From the NCBI GenBank assembly GCA_013286045.1, contig JABDGM010000003.1:27208-91207 (forward strand): a stretch of DNA of 64,000 nucleotides, read 5' to 3'. Position 1 is the stretch's first letter, and each line of letters starts with the position of its first letter. The notes below the pieces were generated by a model. That model was not told the DNA's origin and searched no databases. It saw nothing but the letters and a program-made list of their open reading frames with translations. This document shows positions 36,181 to 44,229 of the stretch, piece after piece. The stretch is from Planctomycetota bacterium. Lineage in GTDB: Bacteria; Planctomycetota; Planctomycetia; Pirellulales; Lacipirellulaceae. A program made the translations under genes and the position numbers.

Positions 36181-36576
36181 ATGGCCGAAGACCTCGATCC
36201 AATCTGGAAAGCGCTCGCTGACGAGACTCGCCGGACGATTCTCGACTTTCTACGCTCAGGTCCAAAACCGACGACGGCGATTGTTGAGCAGTTTCCCCAC
36301 CTGTCGCGGTTTGCCGTGATGAAGCACCTCGATGTGCTGCGGCAGGCGGCGCTCGTGCTGACCCGCGAGGAAGGCCGACAGCGCATCAACTCGCTCAATG
36401 CGGTGCCGATTCGGATGATTTACGAACGGTGGGTCAGCGGCTTCGAAGGGAACTGGGCGAGCACGCTGCTGCGGGTCAAGGAGGCGGCCGAACGGGCGGC
36501 AGGAACCCATCCCCCTACTCCGCCGGCAAAAGCGCCGAAGGCTAAGCGAAAGAGAAAAACACCCTCGCGAAGTTAA
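36181..36576 (+). CDS. ArsR-family winged-helix regulator
   Basis: 131 residues. The HTH reads DPIWKALADETRRTILDFLRSGPKPTTAIVEQFPHLSRFAVMKHLDVLRQAALVLTREEGRQRINSLNAVPIRMIYERW, matching the ArsR subgroup linked to SRPBCC proteins (LxxDxTRRxIL and AVxKHLxVLxxAgLV). No metal-binding Cys pair is present in the alpha3 helix, so it is not a classic metal sensor. The last 25 residues are Lys/Arg/Pro-rich, perhaps an extra DNA contact. It probably represses the promoter at 35585 through the repeated TATTT-GTCAC sites. Confidence 0.88.
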   Translation: MAEDLDPIWKALADETRRTILDFLRSGPKPTTAIVEQFPHLSRFAVMKHLDVLRQAALVLTREEGRQRINSLNAVPIRMIYERWVSGFEGNWASTLLRVKEAAERAAGTHPPTPPAKAPKAKRKRKTPSRS

Positions 36577-36713
36577 AAATGAACGACCGACAGCGCGAAA
36601 ATTTGTCCTAGCGGCGCGCGGCCTGCGGTGGTGCAGAAATTGCTGCAAAATGGTGGATTCACCGGAATCATCGCACAAATTCGATTATTAAAAACTGGCT
36701 AAGGAGCATGAGC

Positions 36714-37514
36714 ATGACGAGCCACCGAGTTGTTTCACGCAAAGAGTGGACAGACGCTCGCACGAAACTACTGGTCGAAGAAAAAGAGCTGACGCGTCGA
36801 AGCGATGAGATCGCGCGGCACCGCCAGGAACTGCCGTGGGTACGAATCGAAAAGGAGTATTGCTTCGATACCGAAAAAGGGGATGCATCCCTCGCCGATC
36901 TGTTCTGCGGGCGATCGCAGTTGCTCATCTACCATTTCATGTTTGGTCCCGATTACGCAGCCGGCTGCCCGCATTGTTCGGCGATCGCGGATGGCTTCAA
37001 TCCTGTTGCCGTGCACCTTGCTAACCATGATGTGATGCTGTGGGCGGTCTCTCGGGCACCGCTCGAGAAGCTAACGGCATATAAGCGCCGTTTGGGATGG
37101 ACATTTCCGTGGGCGTCATCGTTCAAGAGCGACTTCAACTACGACTTCAATGTCGCATTCACAGAGGAGCAACAGAAGTCGGGTAACGCCGTTTACAACT
37201 ATCGCACTAGCGGCTTCTCGGCGAAGGCCGCCGCGGAAGCTCCCAAGATGGAATCCGAGATCGCGGCGACTGCGGGCACAGATTGGGCAACTTTCACGCG
37301 CGAAGCTCCCGGTATGAGTGCGTTCGTGCTTGAAGACGGCGTCGTATACCACACGTATTCTGCCTTCGCGCGCGGCCTCGATGGTTTGTGGAGCATCTAC
37401 CAGTGGCTTGATCGTGCACCGCTTGGACGAAATGAAAGTGGTTTCTGGATGCAGCGGCACGATGAGTATCAGACCAGCACCGCGGATAGTAGTTCGTGTT
37501 GTCGCGAAAAGTAA
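36714..37514 (+). CDS. DUF899 thioredoxin-like protein
   Basis: 266 residues from the ATG at 36714, seven bases after AAGGAG; an ATG at 36708 is too close to that RBS. DUF899 proteins have a thioredoxin-like fold. Recognised blocks are RKEWTDARTKLLVEEKELTRRSDEIARHRQELPWVRIEKEY, LADLFCGRSQLLIYHFMFGPDYAAGCPHCSAIADGFN (Cys-Pro-His-Cys, a CxxC-type pair at the start of the core) and the C-terminal GLDGLWSIYQWLDRAPLGRNE. The tail has Ser-Ser-Ser-Cys-Cys, which could bind metal. It lies in a series with the SRPBCC/ArsR and DinB genes, all of which are often found together in sets of stress-related or lateral genes. The substrate is unknown. Confidence 0.88.
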   Translation: MTSHRVVSRKEWTDARTKLLVEEKELTRRSDEIARHRQELPWVRIEKEYCFDTEKGDASLADLFCGRSQLLIYHFMFGPDYAAGCPHCSAIADGFNPVAVHLANHDVMLWAVSRAPLEKLTAYKRRLGWTFPWASSFKSDFNYDFNVAFTEEQQKSGNAVYNYRTSGFSAKAAAEAPKMESEIAATAGTDWATFTREAPGMSAFVLEDGVVYHTYSAFARGLDGLWSIYQWLDRAPLGRNESGFWMQRHDEYQTSTADSSSCCREK

Positions 37515-37551
37515 CCTAAAACGTTCTGCAATCTTCAAATAAGGTTCAACG

Positions 37552-38070
37552 ATGAAAGCAATCGATGCAATTCGGCTGGCGCTTGGGTTCGGCGATCGAG
37601 GCATGCAGATGCTGGAGGATATGAAGACCGATCCGCTGGTTCAACCGGGTCCTTGGGGAGGCAATCATGCAATGTGGGTAGCCGGGCATATCACCGTGAT
37701 CGAAGGTCGATTGCAGAAGATACTGCGTGGAGTTCCCAACCCTGTCGAACATTGGAAACCCTTGTTCGATTGGGGCAGTGAACCTAAGACCGACCCCTCG
37801 GCCTATCCACCTTATGAAGAAGTGCTAGAGACTTACCGGCGCTTACGCAAGGAAACACTTGCATTCTTGGACGAAGTTGGCGAAGAGGGGCTGGATCGCC
37901 CCACGAAGCGCCCGATTCCTGGTTTTGGACCAGCATTTGAGACGGTCGGACCGGCAATCATGGTGATCGCCTGCCACCAGGCTGGCCATATCGGCGGAGC
38001 GACGGTTGCCCGACGTGCCGCTGGCAAAGAACCAGTGTTCGTTCCATCGGAAGAATTGAGAGCGTTTTAG
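37552..38070 (+). CDS. DinB-superfamily protein (metal-binding four-helix bundle)
   Basis: 172 residues. The four-helix DinB/YfiT fold is suggested by the three-His pattern: H47 in MWVAGHITVIEG and the pair CHQAGHIGG near residues 141-146, which would bind a divalent metal. Further helices run at YEEVLETYRRLRKETLAFLDEVGEE. DinB proteins include thiol S-transferases that use bacillithiol or mycothiol, and proteins of unknown role. It starts with AAGG upstream and follows the DUF899 gene after 37 bases, so they are likely co-transcribed. Confidence 0.85.
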   Translation: MKAIDAIRLALGFGDRGMQMLEDMKTDPLVQPGPWGGNHAMWVAGHITVIEGRLQKILRGVPNPVEHWKPLFDWGSEPKTDPSAYPPYEEVLETYRRLRKETLAFLDEVGEEGLDRPTKRPIPGFGPAFETVGPAIMVIACHQAGHIGGATVARRAAGKEPVFVPSEELRAF

Positions 38071-38123
38071 CAAGGAGTAGACTCACGGCATCGCGGTCGG
38101 ATTGCCGCGGGAGGGGTTCAGTC

Positions 38124-38408
38124 ATGAGAAACGAATGTTGCCGCTCTCGTGCATTAAAAAGCGAAGATTCAGATTCTAAGTGGACATCGGTAGTTCGGCG
38201 AGCATTGAGCTGGATTGTTCCCAGCGTTGTTCTTGCGGCATTGCCCAAGTGTCCGCTGTGCCTAGCGGCATACGTTGCGTTGTTCACTGGATTTGGCATT
38301 TCGTTGGCTGCCGCCAAGTTTGCCTGGTGGGCTATCGGGATAAGTTGCCTGGTCGCCTTGGTCTATGTGTCAGCGACGACGGTAATCGGCTTTATTAGAT
38401 CGCACTAA
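38124..38408 (+). CDS. small membrane protein with CPxC motif
   Basis: 94 residues, with two membrane helices at about 28-58 and 65-90. The motif ALPKCPLCLAAYVALFTGFGIS places a C-P-L-C pair in the first helix, a pattern seen in small planctomycete membrane proteins and in MerC-like proteins, which bind metals or thiols. The N-terminus has a Cys-Cys pair (NECCRSRA). A terminator follows at 38434. The function is unknown; a role in redox or metal handling would fit the motif but is not shown. Confidence 0.65.
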   Translation: MRNECCRSRALKSEDSDSKWTSVVRRALSWIVPSVVLAALPKCPLCLAAYVALFTGFGISLAAAKFAWWAIGISCLVALVYVSATTVIGFIRSH

Positions 38409-38433
38409 CTTCCCTCGACTTCGCAACTTAAAG

Positions 38434-38465
38434 GCAGCGGCGCTTCGACACGTCGCTGCTTTTTT
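38434..38465 (+). terminator. intrinsic terminator after the small membrane protein
   Basis: Nine-pair stem with one G-T pair (38434-38442 with 38451-38459), loop CTTCGACA, then TTTTTT. It separates the DUF899/DinB group from the BNR_4 gene. Confidence 0.8.
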
Positions 38466-38518
38466 GTTTATACTCGGCGCTCACCAGCGAGCGACCGATT
38501 ACACGACCAAGTACCGAA

Positions 38519-39925
38519 ATGCGAAGCGCCCTACCACTATTTCTTGCCTTGATCTTTGCAGCGATCGTGGCCGACGCTACCCGCGCCGCTCCTGCGGAGC
38601 AAGCCGATGGCTACCGCGGCATCTGGTACATGAATCAGTCTACGGGCGACGATTTTAAATATAAGTACAGCGGCGGGTTCGCCACCTATCCGCAGCAGCA
38701 GGAACCGATCGCGATCTACAGCGCAGCCGCCAACAAAACTTTCTTCTGCTACGGAGGCTCGACCGGCAAACCAAAAGAGCTGGCGGAAATGATTTCGTAT
38801 TTTAATCACGCGACTGGTCAAGTTCCGCGGCCGCGAATCGTCATGATCAAAAAGACCGATGACGCGCACGAGAATCCGGTGCTGCAAGTGGACGACTCAG
38901 GACACCTATGGGTGTTTTGCAGCACTCACGGACCCGCGAACAATTCGTACATCTTCCGGAGTGTGAAGCCGTATTCGATTGACGAATTCGAGCAAGTAAC
39001 GCGAACCAATTTTTCGTACAGCGAGCCCTGGTATATTCCGGGCGAGGGATTCTTATTCCTGCACACGCGCTACAAGGAAGGGCGGCGTCAACTCAATTGG
39101 ATGGCGAGCAAGGATGGCCGCGAATGGTCCGCTCCCTCTCTGCTGGCGGCCGTCGAAATGGGGCACTATCAGATCAGCAATCGGCACGGCGGTCGTGTGT
39201 GCACGGCGTTTAACTACCATCCGATGAAAGGCGGACTGAACGCGCGCACGAACTTGTATTATTTGGAAACTTCCGACATGGGCAAATCGTGGCGGACTGC
39301 CGCGGGCGACGCAGTCACGATTCCACTTACAAATAAACACAATGATGCGATGGTTTTCGATTACGAATCGGAACATCGCCTCGTGTATTTGAAGGACATC
39401 AATTTCGACGACGCGGGCCGCCCGGTGATTTTATATCTGACGAGCGCAGGCTTCATGCCGGGGCCGGCGTCGGGAACGCGCGAGTGGTTCACCGCCCACT
39501 GGTTGGGCGACCATTGGGTGCGCCATTCGTTTACGAACAGCGATCACAACTACGACTTTGGTTCGCTGTATATCGAAAGCGACCAGTGGCGGATCATAGC
39601 GCCCACCGAGCCGGGCCCGCAGCCAAACGGCACTGGCGGCGAGATGGTGATGTGGACGAGCAGTGACGAAGGTGCCAATTGGACGAAGACGAAACAACTC
39701 ACCCACAACAGCGAGTTCAATCACACGTACGCCCGGCGGCCCGTGGATGCGAATCCGCAGTTTTACTCACTGTGGGCGGACGGAAATCCGCTCGAGCGGT
39801 CGGAGTCGACGCTGTACTTCACCGATCGTGAAGGATCGCACGTTTGGCAATTGCCGACGCACATGGATGCCGAATTCGCATCGCCAGGAATCGCTGCGTG
39901 TGATGGCGATGATCGTCGTAACTGA
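38519..39925 (+). CDS. secreted BNR_4-type beta-propeller protein, possible polysaccharide lyase
   Basis: 468 residues with a signal peptide (cleaved near TRAAPA, residue 25). The start of the mature domain, DGYRGIWYMNQSTGDDFKYKYSGGFATYPQQQEPIAIYSAAANKTFFCYGGS, is the hallmark of BNR-repeat-containing proteins of the BNR_4 group. That group includes propeller-type ulvan or rhamnogalacturonan lyases (PL24/PL25-like) and proteins of unknown function. Several Asp-box-like turns (SKDGREWSAPS, TSDMGKSWRT, SSDEGANWTKT) support a propeller. Its most likely role is binding or degrading an algal-type polysaccharide outside the cell. Catalytic His/Tyr of the lyases could not be placed with certainty. 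No RBS is evident before the ATG. Confidence 0.75.
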   Translation: MRSALPLFLALIFAAIVADATRAAPAEQADGYRGIWYMNQSTGDDFKYKYSGGFATYPQQQEPIAIYSAAANKTFFCYGGSTGKPKELAEMISYFNHATGQVPRPRIVMIKKTDDAHENPVLQVDDSGHLWVFCSTHGPANNSYIFRSVKPYSIDEFEQVTRTNFSYSEPWYIPGEGFLFLHTRYKEGRRQLNWMASKDGREWSAPSLLAAVEMGHYQISNRHGGRVCTAFNYHPMKGGLNARTNLYYLETSDMGKSWRTAAGDAVTIPLTNKHNDAMVFDYESEHRLVYLKDINFDDAGRPVILYLTSAGFMPGPASGTREWFTAHWLGDHWVRHSFTNSDHNYDFGSLYIESDQWRIIAPTEPGPQPNGTGGEMVMWTSSDEGANWTKTKQLTHNSEFNHTYARRPVDANPQFYSLWADGNPLERSESTLYFTDREGSHVWQLPTHMDAEFASPGIAACDGDDRRN

Positions 39926-39993
39926 CACTCACTACGCAGTTTGAGACTATTTTTCGCTTCGCGCTTTACTTCGCCAGGACGACGCGATAGATT

Positions 39994-40189
39994 GCGTTGG
40001 TTCGACGTGTGTTGGTGGTTGGCAGTCTGATTCTGGCTGCCGACAAACAGGGAATCCGGTGCAATTCCGGGACGGCCCCGCCGCTGTAATCGAGCAAAAT
40101 CGCAAAGCATTCTGAAAAAGCCATTATTCGCCACGGCGAATGAGAAGGCAGCTTGGCGAGCGCTCGAGAGTCAGAAGACCTACCAACGC
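39994..40189 (+). ncRNA. cobalamin (B12) riboswitch aptamer
   Basis: The core is unmistakable: AACAGGGAATCCGGTGCAA at 40045-40063, then ATTCCGGGACGGCCCCGCCGC and CTGTAATCG (40064-40093), and the B12 box GAGTCAGAAGACCTACC at 40168-40184. Between them lies the GCCA ... GAAGGC element with a perfect ATTCGCC/GGCGAAT hairpin (40126-40142). The closing stem P1 is perfect over eight pairs: GCGTTGGT (39994-40001) with ACCAACGC (40182-40189). Adenosylcobalamin or another corrinoid should bind and alter expression of the genes downstream. The next genes are a DUF1559 protein and a PEP-CTERM propeller-like protein, not a known B12 pathway gene. Confidence 0.93.
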
Positions 40190-40231
40190 TTGGCATGTAG
40201 TTGGCTGCGAGGGACAGCCGCTGCGAGCGTT
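40184..40231 (+). promoter_or_regulatory. possible expression platform of the B12 riboswitch
   Basis: AACGCT (40185-40190) includes the 3' strand of P1 and can instead pair with AGCGTT (40226-40231), with a small hairpin GGCTG/CAGCC (40203-40219) between. Ligand-stabilised P1 would exclude this alternative stem. No T-tract follows, so control of translation or of a downstream element is more likely than simple termination. Confidence 0.45.
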
Positions 40232-40296
40232 TGATATAGAACTGTGCAAGTTTCCACCGATCGTGCGACCTTGCGCTGGATGGTCTTTCGATTGCC

Positions 40297-41145
40297 ATGC
40301 GTTTTCGGCACCCACAATGCGCGCTCGGCCGCGCGGCCATGTCGCTCGTTGAGCTATTGGTCGTGATTGCCGTCATCGGGATGATGGTCGCGACCTTGCT
40401 TCCAGCGGTGCAAGCTGCACGCGAAGCGGCGCGTCGGGCCGAATGCCAGAACAATTTACGGCAAATTGGCGTCGCGCTGCACTTGTTTCACGATGTGCGT
40501 AGGTGCCTCCCGGTAGGGTGCACGGACAAGCGCGTGGCCAAAACGAATCCTAACGGCCGACAGTTCGCGTGGTCCGCCGATATCTTGCCGCATCTGGAAG
40601 AAGCATCGTTATGGAAGCAGATAGACTACAGCGTTCCGTATGACAGCGCAGTTAATGCAACCGCCGCGGCGACTGTTCTCAAAGTCTACCTATGCCCAAG
40701 CACCGCGCGATTGGCGGTCGGCCGCGCCGGCGCCTTGGTGAACGACGCAACCGGCACGACTCCGTACGTTGCCGCTGCGATTGACTACAGCGGCATCTAC
40801 GGCGCCGCGCAGGTCTCACCTGCGGCAAACGGCGTTTTTCTTTACGACCATGCCGTGAAGTTTACAGACATCACCGACGGCACGTCATTCACGCTCGCGT
40901 TGGCGGAAGACGCGGGCCGCGGGTGGACCATGGATGGCGAATGGATCAATGGCGAGAACATTTACGACGTAAGCAATCTGATCAATGCGCAGCAAAACAA
41001 CGAGATCTGGAGCGACCATCCGGGTGGTGCGATGGTGCTGTGGTGCGATGGTGGATCGACGTTGATGTCTCAAACGACCGACGTCACGGTGTTGAAATCT
41101 ATCTGTACGCGCGCCGGCGGCGAGATGATTAGCGACATTCGATGA
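40297..41145 (+). CDS. DUF1559 pseudopilin-like protein under B12 riboswitch
   Basis: 282 residues. N-terminus MRFRHPQCALGRAA followed by [48 protein letters not shown], the DUF1559 prepilin-like signature; the usual Phe-Thr at the processing site is replaced by Met-Ser. The body has CPST with surrounding Cys, VKFTDITDGTSFTLALAEDAGRG and the end HPGGAMVLWCDGGSTLMSQTTDVTVLKSICTRAGGEMI, all typical. It is the first gene after the cobalamin riboswitch and is followed closely by the PEP-CTERM gene, so both appear B12-controlled. A reasonable inference is a cell-surface corrinoid-binding or uptake role; no B12-binding motif is known in DUF1559. The ATG lacks a strong RBS; the ATG at 40339 is an alternative that would remove the leader. 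Confidence 0.85.
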   Translation: MRFRHPQCALGRAAMSLVELLVVIAVIGMMVATLLPAVQAAREAARRAECQNNLRQIGVALHLFHDVRRCLPVGCTDKRVAKTNPNGRQFAWSADILPHLEEASLWKQIDYSVPYDSAVNATAAATVLKVYLCPSTARLAVGRAGALVNDATGTTPYVAAAIDYSGIYGAAQVSPAANGVFLYDHAVKFTDITDGTSFTLALAEDAGRGWTMDGEWINGENIYDVSNLINAQQNNEIWSDHPGGAMVLWCDGGSTLMSQTTDVTVLKSICTRAGGEMISDIR

Positions 41146-41172
41146 ATGAGAAACGACACGAAGGAGAAATTG

Positions 41173-42390
41173 ATGCGAATTAGATACTCATGGGTTTTTA
41201 TTTTCTGCTGCATTTTGTGCCGGCTCGCGAACGAGACTCAGGCGAGCGCGCCGCCAGGATTTGTGAAGACGACAATTTCGCTAGACGCACCTCCCGTTGG
41301 GCTGGCGTTCGACTCTCACGGGACACTTTATGCGCTGGAGCAGCCGGCGTTCATGAGCAACGAGGCGACCTTGCGCGTATTCAATGCCGCAGGTTCGCCC
41401 ATCGGAAGCTATCCTGTTTCGGGCGCCGATCCGAGTAATTTTTTTGTAGGCGGGATGACCTATGATCCGACTGGCGACCAATTGCTCGTGACCGACAACA
41501 CGGCCGACGGGGAACTCTATACAGTCAGCAAATCGGGCGCTCGCGAAACGCTCGCCACGGGTTTAGCTGGCGTCGCGGATGTGGCTGTTCGAACAACGGG
41601 CGAGATTTTCGTCTCGACTTCACCTTTCGGAAGTGACGGCGCCGTTTTACAGGTTGATCGTAGTAATGGCAACGCGGCCACTGCACTCGGTTCACTCGGC
41701 TTTGGAGCAGGATTGGCGTTTGACGCAAACAGCAATCTTATTGTTCAAGACTCCGATACAACGAATTTTGCCGGTCGGCTGCAACGGCTTCCCATGGCCG
41801 GCGCGGGCGATTCGCTCACCATCGGCTCCCCGCAACCGATTCTTAGTGGAATGACATCCAGCGCCGGCGTCGCAATCGTAGGCAATGATCTCTACACGAC
41901 GGGCGTTGGCGGGCTCTACCGTGTAGTAGGCTCGCCACCGGCGGAGGAGCTATTCGATACGAAAGGCACGTCGTCGCAATTTGCCACGGCAATTGCCTTC
42001 GCAGCTGGGTCGCAGCCGTTCCAGGCGTTTGCCGGGCCGAATGGCGGGCGGCTTGCCTACATGGCAGACTACGGATTTAGCAGCCAGGATTCGTTCATCA
42101 CCTCACTGACGCCTGCTGAACCAGGCGACTACAACGGCGACGGTCACGTGGATGCAAGCGACTACGCCGTGTGGCGTGGCGCATTCGGCACAAACAACCT
42201 ATCGGCTGATGGCAATCGAGATGGCATCGTCGATTCGGCCGACTACGTGATCTGGCGAGCGCATTCGACATCCGCTGCCGCAGGCGCGTCGTTGTCTCAA
42301 TTACAAAGCGTGCCCGAACCAGGCATTTTGCCGATCCTCGTCAATTTTCTAATTGCGCTTGTCGGCAATCATCGAAGTTCTGGCCGCTAA
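41173..42390 (+). CDS. secreted propeller-like protein with dockerin-like repeats and PEP-CTERM tail
   Basis: 405 residues from the ATG at 41173 with GGAG upstream; an ATG at 41146 has no RBS. Signal peptide to about residue 25 (ETQASA). The body has repeated strands of NHL/SMP-30-like propeller type: PPVGLAFDSHGTLYAL, GGMTYDPTGDQLLVTDNTADGELYTVS, GVADVAVRTTGEIFVSTSP, GAGLAFDANSNLIVQDS, GVAIVGNDLYTTGVGGLYRV. Two dockerin-like Ca-binding segments follow (DYNGDGHVDASDYAVWRG; DGNRDGIVDSADYVIWRAH) and a PEP-CTERM tail (VPEPGILPILVNFLIALVG then basic). It is co-transcribed with the DUF1559 gene behind the B12 riboswitch, so it may capture a corrinoid outside the cell. The last 50 bases overlap the convergent gene. 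Confidence 0.85.
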   Translation: MRIRYSWVFIFCCILCRLANETQASAPPGFVKTTISLDAPPVGLAFDSHGTLYALEQPAFMSNEATLRVFNAAGSPIGSYPVSGADPSNFFVGGMTYDPTGDQLLVTDNTADGELYTVSKSGARETLATGLAGVADVAVRTTGEIFVSTSPFGSDGAVLQVDRSNGNAATALGSLGFGAGLAFDANSNLIVQDSDTTNFAGRLQRLPMAGAGDSLTIGSPQPILSGMTSSAGVAIVGNDLYTTGVGGLYRVVGSPPAEELFDTKGTSSQFATAIAFAAGSQPFQAFAGPNGGRLAYMADYGFSSQDSFITSLTPAEPGDYNGDGHVDASDYAVWRGAFGTNNLSADGNRDGIVDSADYVIWRAHSTSAAAGASLSQLQSVPEPGILPILVNFLIALVGNHRSSGR

Positions 42391-43138
42391 CTCGCTCAGG
42401 CAATATCAGTCCCCAGCCTAGCCAGGCCGAAAGGACTATCGCTTGCACAAGGAAATGACTGCCGATGACGTATGCGCCAGGCGGCCCGAGATCTGGCGAG
42501 AAGTAAGAGAATAGCGAGCCGAGCACCAGAGCGACGCCAAGCGTCGTCGCGAATCGAAGCAGCCAATGCGATGCGAAGCTCCAAAAAACAGCGCTCGCCA
42601 GAGACATCGCGACGACACTAAGCGCGAAGGCGATGTTCGACCATTTCCCTTCGTCGGCGAATGGGCCCGTCCGCAATGTGGTGGCAAGCACGGCTGCCGC
42701 AGTCATCACGAGTAAAAGCTGTGCGACAGAGAATCGCCAGCCCGTGCCGCCCGTTCGCTGACGCCAGTAATGCAATCCACGCATGAACCAAAGCCCAGTT
42801 AGCAAGCAAGCGGTTTCCAATCCATAAAGGCTGAAGAACATGCGGCAGGCCGATAGGAAACCATCTGTCGATGCTTCGCAAAGCGAAGCCACTATGACGG
42901 CCGCAAGCAACGCCGATAGTACCGGCGACCAAAGCAGCCTGCTGGTGCCCAATACTGCCCAAATGCAGACGATGCCGAGTTGGCTCGCAATGAGCGCATC
43001 GCAAATGGCTGGATGGAAGTCATCAACCTCCACATTCGCTACCGTCGAAGACCAGCGAGCAGGCGAAAAAGCGACCGCATCGATGCAAATCGTCGCGGCA
43101 AGAAGCAACCAGAAAATCAGTGGACGGCGTTGGTTCAT
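42341..43138 (-). CDS. polytopic membrane protein, unknown function
   Basis: 265 residues with seven or eight hydrophobic helices. A motif frequent in planctomycete membrane proteins, WRFSVAQLLLVMTAAAVLATTLR, stands near residue 133. Nothing else is recognised. The gene converges on the PEP-CTERM gene and the two coding regions overlap by 50 bases at their 3' ends, so each mRNA contains an antisense part of the other. This could link its expression to the B12-controlled unit. No RBS is seen before the ATG. Confidence 0.7.
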   Translation of the reverse strand: MNQRRPLIFWLLLAATICIDAVAFSPARWSSTVANVEVDDFHPAICDALIASQLGIVCIWAVLGTSRLLWSPVLSALLAAVIVASLCEASTDGFLSACRMFFSLYGLETACLLTGLWFMRGLHYWRQRTGGTGWRFSVAQLLLVMTAAAVLATTLRTGPFADEGKWSNIAFALSVVAMSLASAVFWSFASHWLLRFATTLGVALVLGSLFSYFSPDLGPPGAYVIGSHFLVQAIVLSAWLGWGLILPERVSGQNFDDCRQAQLEN

Positions 43139-43332
43139 AGTGCACGTCGATTAGCGCGAAAGGTGACGAAGCGGGTCGCGAAAAATCAACGGCTATGACC
43201 CGTTTGGTGCGTCATCGACCATAATAACGGCGTTGCACCGTGGACGGTGAAGCGTCAGAATAGTCGCTTTGACGAAACTGAGCGAGTCGGGTCGCCGAGC
43301 CATCATCATTGTCGTGATATCGAGAACTTGTT

Positions 43333-44184
43333 GTGCGCAGTGATTCGCTCATCGAAAAGTGCTGCCTGATTGCCAATCCTGCAGCTGGAAATCCGACTCA
43401 ATATCTCGTCGAACAGGCGTTGGACCGCAACAGCATTGACTGGCGGTTCATGACGTTCGAAGTCGAACCAGACCACCTTGGCGACGCGATGCGGGGCATT
43501 CGCGCGCTGGGCTTTCGTGGCGTCAAAATTGGCGAGCCTTTTCAGACGGTGGTTGCAGAACATGTTGATGAATCTACAGAGTCGGCACAAAAGAGCGGAT
43601 CGATCAACTGCATTAATTCCGTGGGAGAGAAGCTCGTTGGCGACAACACTGTGGTTACTGCATTTGCGAAATTGATACGCCAGCAATTCGATCCGGTCGC
43701 CAAGGCGGCGACAATCATTGGGTCGGGTCGAATGGCGCAATCCATTGCAATGGCTCTAGCAGCTGTGGGCTCGACGCCCATTACGATCGCCAGCCGGAAC
43801 GCAACGATTGGCCCCCAGCTTGTGGAAGCGATTCAACAACAGTCTTCAGCAACTGCTTCCTATGTGCCGCTCGGCACGGAATCTAAGATCGTGACCTCCG
43901 AAACGGCAGTCCTTGTGAATGCCACTTCGCTCGGATCAACAAAACCGGAGGCAAAGTTGCCGATCGATGTCAATTCGCTTGGTCCGAAATTGGTCGTAGC
44001 CGAAGTCGCATACAATGTTGGACGCACTTGGCTTACGGCACAGGCCGCACAAAAAGGCTGCCGTATCATTGATGGGCTTTCGCTGTATGTCGAACAGACG
44101 GCGCTGGCACTCCAGGCGTGGACCGGTGTCATGCCCGACACGGTCGCAATGCGCGAGGCGGCGGAAGAGTTTCTCGGGATCTGA
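43333..44184 (+). CDS. shikimate dehydrogenase-like protein lacking catalytic residues
   Basis: 283 residues, GTG start without a clear RBS. Alignment by eye to AroE is good along the whole length: GFRGVKIGEPFQT corresponds to GANVTVPFKE, SGSINCINSVGEKLVGDNTVVTAF to AGAVNTL...LGDNTDGVGL, and DGLSLYVEQTALALQAWTGVMPD to the end of AroE with the conserved Gln. However, the catalytic Lys of VPFK is Gln71, the catalytic Asp of GDNTD is Val107, and the substrate-binding Ser-x-Ser of SKSP is missing. The cofactor loop is GSGRMAQ rather than GAGGAAR. The protein therefore should not reduce dehydroshikimate by the normal mechanism. It could be a NAD(P)-binding regulator or act on another substrate. 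bioD follows after 45 bases. Confidence 0.8.
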   Translation: MRSDSLIEKCCLIANPAAGNPTQYLVEQALDRNSIDWRFMTFEVEPDHLGDAMRGIRALGFRGVKIGEPFQTVVAEHVDESTESAQKSGSINCINSVGEKLVGDNTVVTAFAKLIRQQFDPVAKAATIIGSGRMAQSIAMALAAVGSTPITIASRNATIGPQLVEAIQQQSSATASYVPLGTESKIVTSETAVLVNATSLGSTKPEAKLPIDVNSLGPKLVVAEVAYNVGRTWLTAQAAQKGCRIIDGLSLYVEQTALALQAWTGVMPDTVAMREAAEEFLGI

Positions 44185-44229
44185 GGTTCGGGTAATCGGA
44201 ATGCCCGCCTCGCTTCGCGTCGCGGCAAG

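Noticed and set aside
44205..44229. Further copy of the GCGGCTAAAC repeat before bioD
   Set aside because: Only CGCGTCGCGGC is shared; the CTAAAC core is missing, so it may be chance GC-rich sequence.
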